From contig JBJKRF010000053.1 of NCBI GenBank assembly GCA_046704785.1, positions 1 through 19,227 on the forward strand: a DNA stretch of 19,227 nt, written 5' to 3'. Of the stretch, positions 7,519-14,680 are shown piece by piece (position 1 is the first letter of the stretch; each line of letters begins with the position of its first letter). A program made the position numbers and the translations under genes. The notes beneath the pieces are model-generated. The model had not been told where the DNA came from. It searched no databases and worked only from the letters and a program-made list of their open reading frames with translations. Origin of the DNA: JBJKRF01 sp046704785 (GTDB taxonomy: Bacteria > Chloroflexota > Anaerolineae > Anaerolineales > Villigracilaceae).

Positions 7519-8577
7519 ATGGCAGACTATTACGATTGCACCATTAAAGCCGGCTACTACAAGCTGTTCGGAGGGCCGGTTGGCGAACATACCTTCGCCA
7601 TCGCAGAACAGGGCGGGGAAACGTATGCGTTCCCATGCTTTGGCAGCTTCGCACTACGTGAGAACGAACGTGGACAAACCGGTGTAATCTATCCAGCAGA
7701 ACTCTGGTCACCCTGGATGATCGGCTCGCAGCCCCAGGGAAAAGCCTTCCCGGCCAACCTGTACGTGGCGCTGGGCATGTCGCAGTTCACCACCACGCCT
7801 AGAAGCGATTATCGTGTGCAGGACTGGGATCAGTGGTGGAGTTCTTTGCCAGAGGCGCTGCGCGGGCTGAGTCCGTCCTGCAACGCCGGGCTGCTCTATG
7901 CTGTGAACGGAGTCTGTCAGCAGGCGTGCAACCGCGTCCTATGGGCCATGCGTCAGGACTGGTTTACGTACACATCGGTCAATTGGCCGCCCAGCTTTTC
8001 CGCCAGCTACTGGGTCTACGGTTACTACGGCAAACTGACCGAAGGAGACGCCATCAACCTGGCAAACGAGTTGGTCAGGGAGGCAAAACGGCGGGCGGGC
8101 AGCCTTTCGTTCGGCTTGAGTCTCGAAGCTGATCAAGAAGAGACCAAAGCGCTCGCCAAAATAGACCAGAAGGCCATGAAAGCTTCCCTGCGCAAAACCC
8201 ACAAAGCGCTCACAACTCACAGATCGGAACGGACGCGTCACCGGGAAGTGAAAAAGATGCTGGAAGCCGCGCCGGGCACGGACGAGACCTTTGATTCCAA
8301 AAAACTTGGCGGCCTCCTGGCTCCCGACGAAAAATTCAACCAACTCAAGACGGAACTCGACAAACAACTTCTACGCGCGGAGGTCTCGCACAACGAATAT
8401 GCAGAGCAAGTCAACCGCGCGTTCGGCCAGATGTTGGATGAGTTCCGCAATATTCTGCCAGCAGAGACCTTCAAAACCCTGTTCCGCGACGCGCCTGAAA
8501 GCGGGCCGGTAGAGATCATAGTGCGCCACCAAATGCCGGAGAGCTACGAAGCAGCCCAAGAGCAGATGCACATCTGA
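7519..8577 (+). CDS. Conserved-looking protein of unknown function
   Basis: The family was not recognised. The start at ATG 7519 is supported by CAGGAGA at 7507-7513; the open frame continues upstream into trpA without support. The protein has 352 residues, no signal peptide and no evident membrane segment. Residues 1-210 are rich in aromatics (Tyr, Trp, Phe) and look globular. They include GEHTFAI (His24), Cys40, Cys121 and NGVCQQACNR (Cys133, Cys137). Residues 210-352 are charged and helical, probably a coiled coil. They end in a segment of the type FxxxLxxxETFKTLFxxxPxxG. An early His and a later Cys at a helix start recall circularly permuted papain-like (NlpC/P60-type) thiol hydrolases, but this is only a guess. 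It lies 55 nt after trpA and may be co-transcribed. Confidence 0.8.
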   Translation: MADYYDCTIKAGYYKLFGGPVGEHTFAIAEQGGETYAFPCFGSFALRENERGQTGVIYPAELWSPWMIGSQPQGKAFPANLYVALGMSQFTTTPRSDYRVQDWDQWWSSLPEALRGLSPSCNAGLLYAVNGVCQQACNRVLWAMRQDWFTYTSVNWPPSFSASYWVYGYYGKLTEGDAINLANELVREAKRRAGSLSFGLSLEADQEETKALAKIDQKAMKASLRKTHKALTTHRSERTRHREVKKMLEAAPGTDETFDSKKLGGLLAPDEKFNQLKTELDKQLLRAEVSHNEYAEQVNRAFGQMLDEFRNILPAETFKTLFRDAPESGPVEIIVRHQMPESYEAAQEQMHI

Positions 8578-8614
8578 TACTTTCCCTGATGCCCTATGAC
8601 GAAGCGAGCAACCC

Positions 8615-9610
8615 ATGAATGACCACGGACTCACCGTTCTGACCTGGAATATCTACCTCGGCGGCGATCACGCGCCGCTGATCAACGCGTCTCCCCAAGA
8701 ACTGCCAGCGCGCATGTTGACACTCTGGCGTCAGGTGCGGCGGACGTTCTTCCCATCGCGGGCGCGCAGCATGGCAGCGATCATCGCACGCACGCAGCCA
8801 GACGTTATCGGGCTGCAGGAGGCCATGCGCTGGAGCATCGACCCGCGCCCCAAACTGGGCGTGTCTGTGCCTGCGACCGTCTACGATTTCATTCCGCTCC
8901 TGCTCGGAGAACTGGCAGCGTTGGGCGCTTTCTACGTACTGGCTGCCCGCTCTCCCGGTGTGGACGTGCTGCTTCCCACAACCGAAGGATTCGATGTTCA
9001 CTTCGAGGATGCCCTGGCGATCCTGGTGCGGGTTCCCATGCCGGGAGAAGCCTTGGCCTGGTCGAACCCACGAGCCGAGCGCTTCAGTGCGAGTCTCCCG
9101 GTGCGCATCGGGGAGCAGAAACTATCCCTGTCGCGCCAATGGACTTCGGTCGACATCCGCAAAGGCGCGCACGCTGTGCGTTTCGTCAACGTGCACATCG
9201 AATTTGCCAGCCCCAACGTGCGCGACGCCCAATGCGCCGAAGTGCTTTCCGGGCCGGCAGAACCCACGGACCGTCCGGTTGTGCTGGTCGGCGATTTCAA
9301 CGCCAAAGCGGAGGAATCGTCAATCTGGAAAATGTTTGCCGAGGCCGGTTTCACCGACGCCTTTTCAGTCGCCGGTGAAGGGCCGGGCGTGACCTGGGGG
9401 CAAGCTGAGGATTTACGCAACCCGGAGACAACGCTCGACCAGCGTCTCGATTGGATTCTCTATCGCGGTAAAGTACGCGCCATCTCATCAGTCGTAGTCG
9501 GCGCCGAACCCCGTGAGCGCACCCCAGAGGGGATGTGGCCCTCGGACCATGCCGGCGTGCTGGCACGTGTTCACCTTCAGAAATCCGTCAAAGAAAGAGG
9601 CTCTTCATGA
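8615..9610 (+). CDS. Endonuclease/exonuclease/phosphatase-fold hydrolase
   Basis: A 331-residue member of the metal-dependent phosphodiesterase/nuclease superfamily (DNase I/ExoIII fold). The active-site set is complete: LTWNIY (Asn12), GLQEAM (Glu69), FVNVHIE (His194), VGDFNAK (Asp227, Asn229), LDWIL (Asp279) and PSDHAG (Asp311, His312). A long stretch without motifs lies between Glu69 and His194. The substrate (DNA, phosphoinositide-like lipid or other phosphodiester) cannot be read from sequence. No signal peptide is visible, so it is probably cytoplasmic. The ribosome-binding site is weak. The stop overlaps the next start by 4 nt (ATGA at 9607), which implies translational coupling. Confidence 0.88.
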   Translation: MNDHGLTVLTWNIYLGGDHAPLINASPQELPARMLTLWRQVRRTFFPSRARSMAAIIARTQPDVIGLQEAMRWSIDPRPKLGVSVPATVYDFIPLLLGELAALGAFYVLAARSPGVDVLLPTTEGFDVHFEDALAILVRVPMPGEALAWSNPRAERFSASLPVRIGEQKLSLSRQWTSVDIRKGAHAVRFVNVHIEFASPNVRDAQCAEVLSGPAEPTDRPVVLVGDFNAKAEESSIWKMFAEAGFTDAFSVAGEGPGVTWGQAEDLRNPETTLDQRLDWILYRGKVRAISSVVVGAEPRERTPEGMWPSDHAGVLARVHLQKSVKERGSS

Positions 9611-9909
9611 TTATGGAAGTCGCCATTTTGGATGTGATCCCCGGCCAGGAGCAGGCCTTCGAGGCCGCCTTTTCGGAGGCCGCTCCCATTATCGCCGGCG
9701 CGCCGGGATATGTCTCCCACCAGCTACAGCATTGCCTGGAAAGGCAGAATCGTTATCTGCTGCTGGTACAGTGGGAGACGCTGGAAGCGCACACGCTCGG
9801 CTTTCGCGGCTCCGAGGCTTACCAGCAATGGAAAAAGCTGCTGCACCACTTTTACGATCCTTTCCCGACGGTTGAGCATTACAGTTTGAGATTCGCCAAC
9901 CCCGCTTGA
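9607..9909 (+). CDS. ABM-domain (antibiotic biosynthesis monooxygenase-like) protein
   Basis: A 100-residue single ferredoxin-like domain. The N-terminal pattern is a strand followed by PGQEQAFEAAF, then APGY. The strand RYLLLVQWETLEAH and the terminal pattern GSEAYQQW...HHFYDPFPTVEHY complete it. These are typical of small ABM-family proteins, which act as dimeric monooxygenases, haem-degrading enzymes or stress-linked proteins. The substrate is unknown. The start at 9607 overlaps the preceding stop and follows AGAGG; the frame reaches further upstream only inside the nuclease gene. It lies 10 nt before the chorismate mutase-like gene. Confidence 0.85.
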   Translation: MIMEVAILDVIPGQEQAFEAAFSEAAPIIAGAPGYVSHQLQHCLERQNRYLLLVQWETLEAHTLGFRGSEAYQQWKKLLHHFYDPFPTVEHYSLRFANPA

Positions 9910-9919
9910 GGAGGCCAAC

Positions 9920-10216
9920 GTGAGCGTTCTCTGCCATTCCATCGAAGAAGTACGCAGCAACATCGACCGCCTGGACCGCCAGATTGTGGGCCTGCTGGCC
10001 GAGCGCGGACGGTACGTGGCGCAGGCCGCCCGGTTCAAGGCCACCACGCAGGCGGTCCAGGCGCCGCAGCGCGTGGAACAGGTCATCGCCAGGGTCACCA
10101 CGCTGGCGCGGGAAGCGGGGGCCGACCCGTCAGTAACGGAACAGGTCTATCGGGCTATGATCGCGGCCTTCATCCAGGCGGAACTGGCCGAACACGCGAG
10201 ACTCCACGAGGCCTGA
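9920..10216 (+). CDS. AroQ-fold chorismate mutase / PchB-like isochorismate-pyruvate lyase
   Basis: A 98-residue all-helical protein starting at GTG 9920 behind GAGGAGG (9908-9914). It carries Arg12 (VRSNID), Arg29 (LLAERG), Lys40 (ARFK) and Gln86. These match the active-site set Arg14/Arg31/Lys42/Gln90 of Pseudomonas PchB in order and nearly in spacing. The segment RFKATTQAVQAPQRV resembles the PchB loop more than the Asp/Glu-bearing loop of E. coli chorismate mutase. It may therefore rearrange chorismate to prephenate, cleave isochorismate to salicylate and pyruvate, or do both weakly. No isochorismate synthase is seen here, so chorismate mutase is the safer general label. It lies three genes beyond the chorismate-consuming trp operon and 3 nt before the next gene. 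Confidence 0.87.
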   Translation: MSVLCHSIEEVRSNIDRLDRQIVGLLAERGRYVAQAARFKATTQAVQAPQRVEQVIARVTTLAREAGADPSVTEQVYRAMIAAFIQAELAEHARLHEA

Positions 10217-10219
10217 AAT

Positions 10220-10906
10220 ATGTCCATCCGGTACGCGCAGGTCGTCCCGTGGGGCCGGAACTACGACGAGTATGTGCACATGTTCGACCTGCGCGCCCAA
10301 GACTTGCGGGGGCGACTCTTGGGCTGCGGCGACGGCCCGGCCAGTTTCAACGTCGAGTGCAGCCAGCGCGGCGGACGGGTGACCTCCGTCGACCCGATCT
10401 ATCACTTTAGCCGGGAAGAGCTACAGCGGCGCATCGATGCAACCACACAGATCGTCCTGCAGCAGACTGAGGCCCACCGGGAGAAATTCCGTTGGGATTC
10501 GATCCGGTCGATCGACGCCTTGGGCCGCATCCGGCGACAGGCCATGCAGCGCTTTCTGAACTCCTATGAAACGGGCAAAGCTCAGGGGAAGTATGTTCCC
10601 GGCGAGTTGCCCCGCCTGCCTTTTGCCAAGCAATCGTTCGACCTGGCGCTTAGTTCGCATTTCCTGTTCCTGTACAGCGACAACCTGACCTACGACTTCC
10701 ACGTGGACGCCATCCGCGAGATGCTGCGCGTGGCGCGCGAAGTGCGCATCTTCCCGCTGTTGGATATCAACGCCCGGCCCTCGCGCTACCTGGATGGCAT
10801 TCTGGAGGCCTTTCAGGCGCACGAGCCGGAAGTCCGGCGGGTGAATTATGAATTTCAGCGAGGGGGAAATCAGATGTTACGACTTCAGGCGGCAAAGCGC
10901 CGTTAA
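10220..10906 (+). CDS. Class I SAM-dependent methyltransferase-like protein
   Basis: A 228-residue protein with a Rossmann-type start. LGCGDGPASFN (34-44) resembles methyltransferase motif I, and VTSVDP places an acidic residue (Asp58) at the end of strand 2, where SAM ribose binds. FDLALSSHFLFLY (140-152) fits motif IV/post-I, and AIREMLRVAREVRIFPLL fits the next helix and strand. A long helical insertion (about 62-125) sits between strands 2 and 4. The substrate is unknown. It begins 3 nt after the chorismate mutase-like gene with GAGG at 10208-10211, so the genes are probably translated together. Twelve nt beyond its stop lies an opposing Hsp70 remnant. Confidence 0.8.
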   Translation: MSIRYAQVVPWGRNYDEYVHMFDLRAQDLRGRLLGCGDGPASFNVECSQRGGRVTSVDPIYHFSREELQRRIDATTQIVLQQTEAHREKFRWDSIRSIDALGRIRRQAMQRFLNSYETGKAQGKYVPGELPRLPFAKQSFDLALSSHFLFLYSDNLTYDFHVDAIREMLRVAREVRIFPLLDINARPSRYLDGILEAFQAHEPEVRRVNYEFQRGGNQMLRLQAAKRR

Positions 10907-10917
10907 TTTATGCGGCC

Positions 10918-11160
10918 TTATTTTCCAGCCCGGATGGCCAGGCCGGCCACCACGCTGCTGAACGCGTTCGACTCTTTCACTTTTTCCGCGCCAAAGATGC
11001 GCGCCAGCAAAGCGCCGAACAGCGGGATGTTCGACGAGCCGCCCGTCTTGACCACGACATCCACCGCGCCCGGCTCCAGGCCCGAAGCCGCCAGCGTCTC
11101 GTATAGCACTTCTTCCACCCGCGTCACATAAGGCTGAATATCGTTCTCGAGGCGAAAATG
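10918..11160 (-). pseudogene. C-terminal fragment of an Hsp70-family (DnaK/YegD-like) ATPase gene
   Basis: Read on the - strand, the frame encodes about 80 residues ending in a proper stop at 10918-10920. It contains VDVVVKTGGSSNIPLF, the Hsp70/actin-fold adenosine motif, then LLARIFGAEKVKESNAFSSV and AGLAIRAG. This is the end of the nucleotide-binding domain of YegD-like short Hsp70 homologues. Homology-like sequence begins at about 11157 (FRLENDIQPYV). A TAA lies directly upstream at 11161-11163, and the remaining several hundred residues are absent. A GTG at 11125-11127 could start a 69-residue product, but it would lack the phosphate-binding loops and be non-functional. This is best read as a 5'-truncated remnant left by a deletion or rearrangement. 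Confidence 0.82.
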
Positions 11161-11216
11161 TTAATTATACTTGAGAGTTTTTTCCTGTAAAATAAAGCCA
11201 TGAAAGAAAAAGATCG

Positions 11217-11759
11217 ATGACAGCCGTCGTGGCCTCCGTCAGCCTCAGTCCAACCCACAGCTTCAGCAAATCCACTCAGGGTCACATCCGCCTGCTGGCC
11301 GGGCTGGGCGTGGAAGGTGATACGCACCTGGGAGAAAAGGTGCAGCACCGCTCGCGGGTGGCGCGCGACCCGAGCCAACCCAATCTGCGGCAGGTGCACC
11401 TGATCCATGCCGAGTTGCATGACGAACTACGCGCCAAAGGCTTTCGCGTCTCCGCCGGGCAAATGGGCGAAAATGTCACTACGCGCGGCCTCGACCTGCT
11501 GGGCCTGCCCACCGGCACGCGCCTGCACCTGGGCGAAGCAGCCGTGGTGGAAATCACCGGGCTGCGCAATCCGTGCACGCAGTTGGATGACTTCCAGGCG
11601 GGTTTGATGAAAGCCGTTTTAGATCACGACGAATCGGGCCAACTGATCCGCAAAGCCGGCGTGATGGGCGTCGTGCTGTCCGGCGGCGAGTTGCGCCCCG
11701 GCGACCCCATCCGCGTGGAACTGCCGTCGGAGCCGCGCCACGCGCTCGAACCGGTTTGA
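11217..11759 (+). CDS. MOSC-domain protein
   Basis: A 180-residue single MOSC domain, the fold shared with the C-terminus of molybdenum-cofactor sulfurase and with YiiM-like proteins. Visible marks are GVEGDTH near residue 31, VHLIHAELHDEL (60-71), AGQMGENVTTRGLDL (80-94) and ITGLRNPCTQLD with the conserved Cys120, which would carry sulfur or bind the molybdenum cofactor. Such proteins take part in sulfur transfer or N-hydroxylated-compound reduction. ATG 11217 has only a purine-rich stretch ahead of it. A 6-codon ORF (ATG 11200) ends on the overlapping TGA and might couple translation. A molybdenum-cofactor gene (moaB/mog) lies 7 kb downstream, which may be coincidence. Confidence 0.9.
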   Translation: MTAVVASVSLSPTHSFSKSTQGHIRLLAGLGVEGDTHLGEKVQHRSRVARDPSQPNLRQVHLIHAELHDELRAKGFRVSAGQMGENVTTRGLDLLGLPTGTRLHLGEAAVVEITGLRNPCTQLDDFQAGLMKAVLDHDESGQLIRKAGVMGVVLSGGELRPGDPIRVELPSEPRHALEPV

Positions 11760-11971
11760 CAAACCGCGCTGGCGCGACCCAACTCGACGACCATCTTTCT
11801 ACGGAAATCTCAAAAAAGTGAAGGATTCTCCGTTCCGCCGCACCGATTCCCAAAGAGCCAAGCGGGGGTGATTCGGGGGTTTCAACCTATTAAGGTATAA
11901 TACTATCGATTTTGGGCTGGCTGGAATCCATCGCTTTTCGGCCAAATCAAGACGCAAGGCAACCATACACA
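11760..11971. promoter_or_regulatory. Intergenic region with a possible promoter for the winged-helix gene pair
   Basis: A 212-nt gap follows the MOSC gene. A perfect TATAAT hexamer lies at 11896-11901 in a local AT-rich patch, but no good -35 hexamer is found 16-18 nt upstream, where the sequence is G-rich. If this is the -10 element, transcription would start at about 11907, giving a leader of some 65 nt before ATG 11972. No convincing terminator for the MOSC gene and no small gene was seen. Confidence 0.4.
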
Positions 11972-13555
11972 ATGAATATGTCCCTCACACTTTCCGCTGA
12001 CTATTGGCAGAATATTTCCATCACTCCATCTGACATTGAGCTTTTGCAGAATCATCTCTTCGAAACAGAGACGCCATCGAGCACGCAAGAACTGGCCGGC
12101 GTTTTGGTCGAGCAACGAATCGACAGCGAGCGCGAAGCGCAGATCAAGAAACAACAGACGGGTGGCGACCTTTATCTCCCCAAAGAGCACTACAAAAAAG
12201 GTCAGAAACTGATCTTCCCCGCGCTGGAATTTCGAAAAGGTGAAGTGGTTTCCGTGCGGCCTGGCAACAACCCGCAGCACGGTATGTTCGATGTGATCGA
12301 CGTCCTGCTCGATAACGGCGTCCAGAAATCTTTTGCTGCCGCCCTGGAACAACATGCGCTGAACGAGCCTCCCCAGGAGACCGACCAACCGGAAAACGGT
12401 CCGCAAGAGATCGTAGAAACTTTCGGCGAAGAGATCGAGAAGAAACTCAATGCTGCATTGGCGCTAGACGAAAGCCTGGTTCAGGTCGCAGGACGCTGGT
12501 TCCCGCATGCCCTACTGGTCGATATCAATGCGGGCCATCTCAACCTGGCCGAGGCCATTATGGAAATGGCCGGCGGCGCGCCCCAAACCGCAGCCTCCCT
12601 GATGGAACAGGTGGAACTGCCCCAAAATGACAACACGAAGCTGACCGAATTCTCTCTGAACTACGCGCTACAAGAGGACGGGCGCTTCGACGAAGTCGGC
12701 CCGGCTGGTCAGGTCTTGTGGTGTCTGAAGCGCCTCGAGCCCCAGGAAGTCCAGCAGGTGCCCCCGTATCTCAAATATAACTCAATCGACTACGACCGTT
12801 CCTTGCTGAATGAACAAATGCTGGCCCTGGAAGCCGATCTCGATGACGAGTTGAGCGAGGCAGACGCCTCCTCCGAAGCCGTTGATGAGGTGACCATCTG
12901 CCTGTCTTATCCGCACTGGCGCGCCGGGACTTTGCCAATCTCCCCTCGCGCAGCTTCGCTCTTTCCCACGGCCTACGAATCGCCCCGCATCCGCTTCACC
13001 CTCGTCGACGGCAAAACCGGCGATAGACTGCCGGCCTGGGTGGTACGTGAACATCATTACGTCTACGGACTGCGCGAGTGGTACGAAAAGCTGGAACTCT
13101 TCCCTGGCAGCTATGTGGATATCCGGCGCGGCGAAACCCCCGACGAAGTGATCGCCGACCCGCGCACGCGACGTCCGACCCGCGAATGGATCCGCACCGT
13201 CCTGGCCGGAACGGACGGCGGCCTGGTCTTCGCCATCCTGCGCCAGAGCATCGCCTGCGACTACGACGAACGTAGAGTCATTTTCGTCCCAGACCTGGAA
13301 AACGTCGACCAGGCCTTCTCGCAGGCTTCCAAAAACCGCCAGCCGCTGGATAAACTCATCAAAGGGATGTTGCGCGAGCTTTCCAAGCTCACCCCGCAAG
13401 GACACGTGCACGCCGAGGAACTGTATTCGGCGCTCAACATCTTACGCCGCGTCCCCCCGGCGCCGCTTCTGGCCGCGCTCGTCTCCTCGGACAACTACGT
13501 CCATATCGGCGACCTGTACTTCCGCCTGGCCGAGATGATGCCGGAGGAGGAGTGA
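11972..13555 (+). CDS. Multi-domain hypothetical protein, probably nucleic-acid-binding (winged-helix and B3-like)
   Basis: Not a family that can be named with certainty. With the start at ATG 11972 it has 527 residues; a TTG at 11912 is in frame but lies too close to the probable -10 element. Residues 6-51 (SADYWQN... TQELAGVLVEQRI) look like a winged-helix unit. Residues 77-131 (GQKLIFPALEFRKGEV... LLDNGVQKSF) look like a small beta domain. A second unit around 215-250 has the LxxDGRFDEVGPAGQVLWCL pattern seen in HARE-HTH/RNA polymerase delta-type wings. An acidic linker (about 285-305) leads to 307-385, with PISPRAASLFP, YGLREWYEKL and GSYVDIRRG, which resembles a B3-type barrel. A last winged-helix-like unit occupies 478-527. 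It lacks signal peptide and membrane segments and is paired with the next gene 4 nt downstream. Confidence 0.82.
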   Translation: MNMSLTLSADYWQNISITPSDIELLQNHLFETETPSSTQELAGVLVEQRIDSEREAQIKKQQTGGDLYLPKEHYKKGQKLIFPALEFRKGEVVSVRPGNNPQHGMFDVIDVLLDNGVQKSFAAALEQHALNEPPQETDQPENGPQEIVETFGEEIEKKLNAALALDESLVQVAGRWFPHALLVDINAGHLNLAEAIMEMAGGAPQTAASLMEQVELPQNDNTKLTEFSLNYALQEDGRFDEVGPAGQVLWCLKRLEPQEVQQVPPYLKYNSIDYDRSLLNEQMLALEADLDDELSEADASSEAVDEVTICLSYPHWRAGTLPISPRAASLFPTAYESPRIRFTLVDGKTGDRLPAWVVREHHYVYGLREWYEKLELFPGSYVDIRRGETPDEVIADPRTRRPTREWIRTVLAGTDGGLVFAILRQSIACDYDERRVIFVPDLENVDQAFSQASKNRQPLDKLIKGMLRELSKLTPQGHVHAEELYSALNILRRVPPAPLLAALVSSDNYVHIGDLYFRLAEMMPEEE

Positions 13556-13559
13556 GCGC

Positions 13560-13979
13560 ATGATGAGTCTGGTCAAACCAACGGTCAATACGCTCTTCCA
13601 CATCGACTTCGACTGGTGGCAAAACAGCGAACGAGACTGGCACATCCACCTGCGCAGCCTGCTGTGCCCGGAACACCAGGAGACCTTCGCCAACGTCAAG
13701 AATGACGAAAAGATCGACTTCGTCGATCCTGCCACCGCCGAGGTGCGCCCGCTGGACGGCTTGCAGCAAGTCATTCTGACGCACTGCGCCAAACAACCCG
13801 GCTTCGTCACCGAACAAACCAGCCTGGTGGAGGCCGTCTTCCGCACGTTTATGTCCAACGGTAACCGTCCACTCTCCTCGCAAGAGTTATCCGAACTACT
13901 TGCGAGGCCGGCAAACACCATCCTTATCACGCTTTCCGGAGCGCGGGTCTACAAGGGCATCCGCCCTGTCCAGGAATAA
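13560..13979 (+). CDS. Small hypothetical partner protein of the winged-helix gene
   Basis: A 139-residue protein of unknown function, translated from ATG 13560 (or 13563) behind GGAGGAGG that lies inside the end of the preceding gene. Only 4 nt separate the two frames, so they are surely co-expressed. Its N-terminus (HIDFDWWQNSERDWHIHL) echoes the start of the larger protein (SADYWQN). The central part contains LLCPEHQ and IDFVDPATAEVRPLDG. Residues 88-139 (LVEAVFRTFMSNGNRPLSSQELSE... VYKGIRPV) read like a winged-helix domain with a terminal hairpin. Taken together the pair looks like a small DNA- or RNA-binding complex; this is inference. It ends 13 nt before a tRNA gene. Confidence 0.78.
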   Translation: MMSLVKPTVNTLFHIDFDWWQNSERDWHIHLRSLLCPEHQETFANVKNDEKIDFVDPATAEVRPLDGLQQVILTHCAKQPGFVTEQTSLVEAVFRTFMSNGNRPLSSQELSELLARPANTILITLSGARVYKGIRPVQE

Positions 13980-13992
13980 GTTCGTTCACAAC

Positions 13993-14065
13993 GCCCCAGT
14001 AGCTCAACGGACAGAGCAGCAGCCTTCTAAGCTGTTGGTTGTGGGTTCGAATCCCGCCTGGGGCG
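13993..14065 (+). tRNA. tRNA-Arg (anticodon UCU)
   Basis: A complete cloverleaf was folded by eye. The acceptor GCCCCAG (13993-13999) pairs with CTGGGGC (14058-14064). The D arm is GCTC/GAGC. The anticodon stem GCAGC/GCTGT closes the loop CTTCTAA, with anticodon TCT at 14026-14028. A 5-nt variable loop follows, then the T arm GTGGG/CCCGC with TTCGAAT. The discriminator is G65 of the window's 14,0xx block (14065). The CCA end is not encoded. It reads AGA and, by wobble, AGG codons, which are rare in the neighbouring GC-rich genes. The 73-nt length is normal. Confidence 0.96.
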
Positions 14066-14085
14066 CTCGAAAATTTTTCCGGCGA

Positions 14086-14116
14086 TTGACCCGAAATCTC
14101 ATCTTATCCATATAAT
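14086..14116 (+). promoter_or_regulatory. Promoter for tpx
   Basis: TTGACC (14086-14091) and a perfect TATAAT (14111-14116) are 19 nt apart. This is a little wider than ideal but is compensated by strong hexamers in an AT-rich gap. Transcription would begin at about 14122-14123, immediately before AGGAGG (14124-14129), so the mRNA leader would be very short. It lies between the tRNA and tpx and probably serves the downstream stress-gene run. Confidence 0.7.
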
Positions 14117-14139
14117 AGTCCTTAGGAGGCTACTCAGCA

Positions 14140-14676
14140 ATGACAACCAAACGTAAAGGTCTGATTCAGTTAGGCGGCCAGGATGTCACCATCGTCGGTG
14201 ACGACATCAAAGTCGGACAGAAAGCCCCTGATTTTAGCGTTCTCAAAACAGATTGGACCTTGACCGAAGGTCTCAAAGAAACCGACGGCAAAGTTCGCAT
14301 CATCGCCGCCGTCCCCTCGTTGGACACCAGCGTATGCGACCGCGAGACGCGCCGCTTCAACGAAGAAGCTGCCAGCCTCAGTAAAGACATCGCCATCCTG
14401 GTGATCAGCGCCGACCTGCCCTTCGCGCAGAAACGCTGGTGCGGTGCGGCCGGCGTCAACCAGGTGGTCACGCTGTCCGACTCGCTCAAAGCTGATTTCG
14501 GCGAGAAATACGGCTGCCTGATCGAAGAGCGCCGCATCTTGCGCCGCGCCGTATTCGTAGCCAACCGCCAGGGTTTGGTCACCTATGCAGATTACATGCC
14601 CGTCCTCGGTGACGAGCCGAAATACGACGAAGTTCTGGCCGCTGCCAAAGAGGCGCTGGCAAACCAAGCATCATAG
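14140..14676 (+). CDS. tpx: Thiol peroxidase (atypical 2-Cys peroxiredoxin)
   Basis: Reduces hydrogen peroxide and alkyl hydroperoxides in the cytoplasm with electrons from thioredoxin. The peroxidatic cysteine is Cys66 in PSLDTSVCDRETRRFNEEA, the Tpx signature. The resolving cysteine is Cys101 in RWCGAAG. The 35-residue spacing is close to the 34 of E. coli Tpx. A third cysteine, Cys126, is also present. At 178 residues it is about 10 longer than usual, with a short basic N-terminus (MTTKRKG). AGGAGG precedes the ATG at good spacing. The stop codon is followed by four more in-frame stops. It is the first gene of a stress-related run. Confidence 0.96.
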   Translation: MTTKRKGLIQLGGQDVTIVGDDIKVGQKAPDFSVLKTDWTLTEGLKETDGKVRIIAAVPSLDTSVCDRETRRFNEEAASLSKDIAILVISADLPFAQKRWCGAAGVNQVVTLSDSLKADFGEKYGCLIEERRILRRAVFVANRQGLVTYADYMPVLGDEPKYDEVLAAAKEALANQAS

Positions 14677-14680
14677 TGAT

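Noticed and set aside
9139..9378. Short alternative-frame ORFs inside the EEP nuclease gene
   Set aside because: Low-complexity, Arg-rich shadow translations without start signals or motifs.
11161..11199. Promoter for the MOSC gene (TTGAGA 11171 and TAAAAT 11188)
   Set aside because: The hexamers are only 11 nt apart, too close for a sigma-70 promoter, and no better -35 fits the TAAAAT.
13900..14115. 71-codon ORF across the tRNA-Arg gene
   Set aside because: It runs through a complete cloverleaf tRNA, and its translation is the usual by-product of tRNA sequence.
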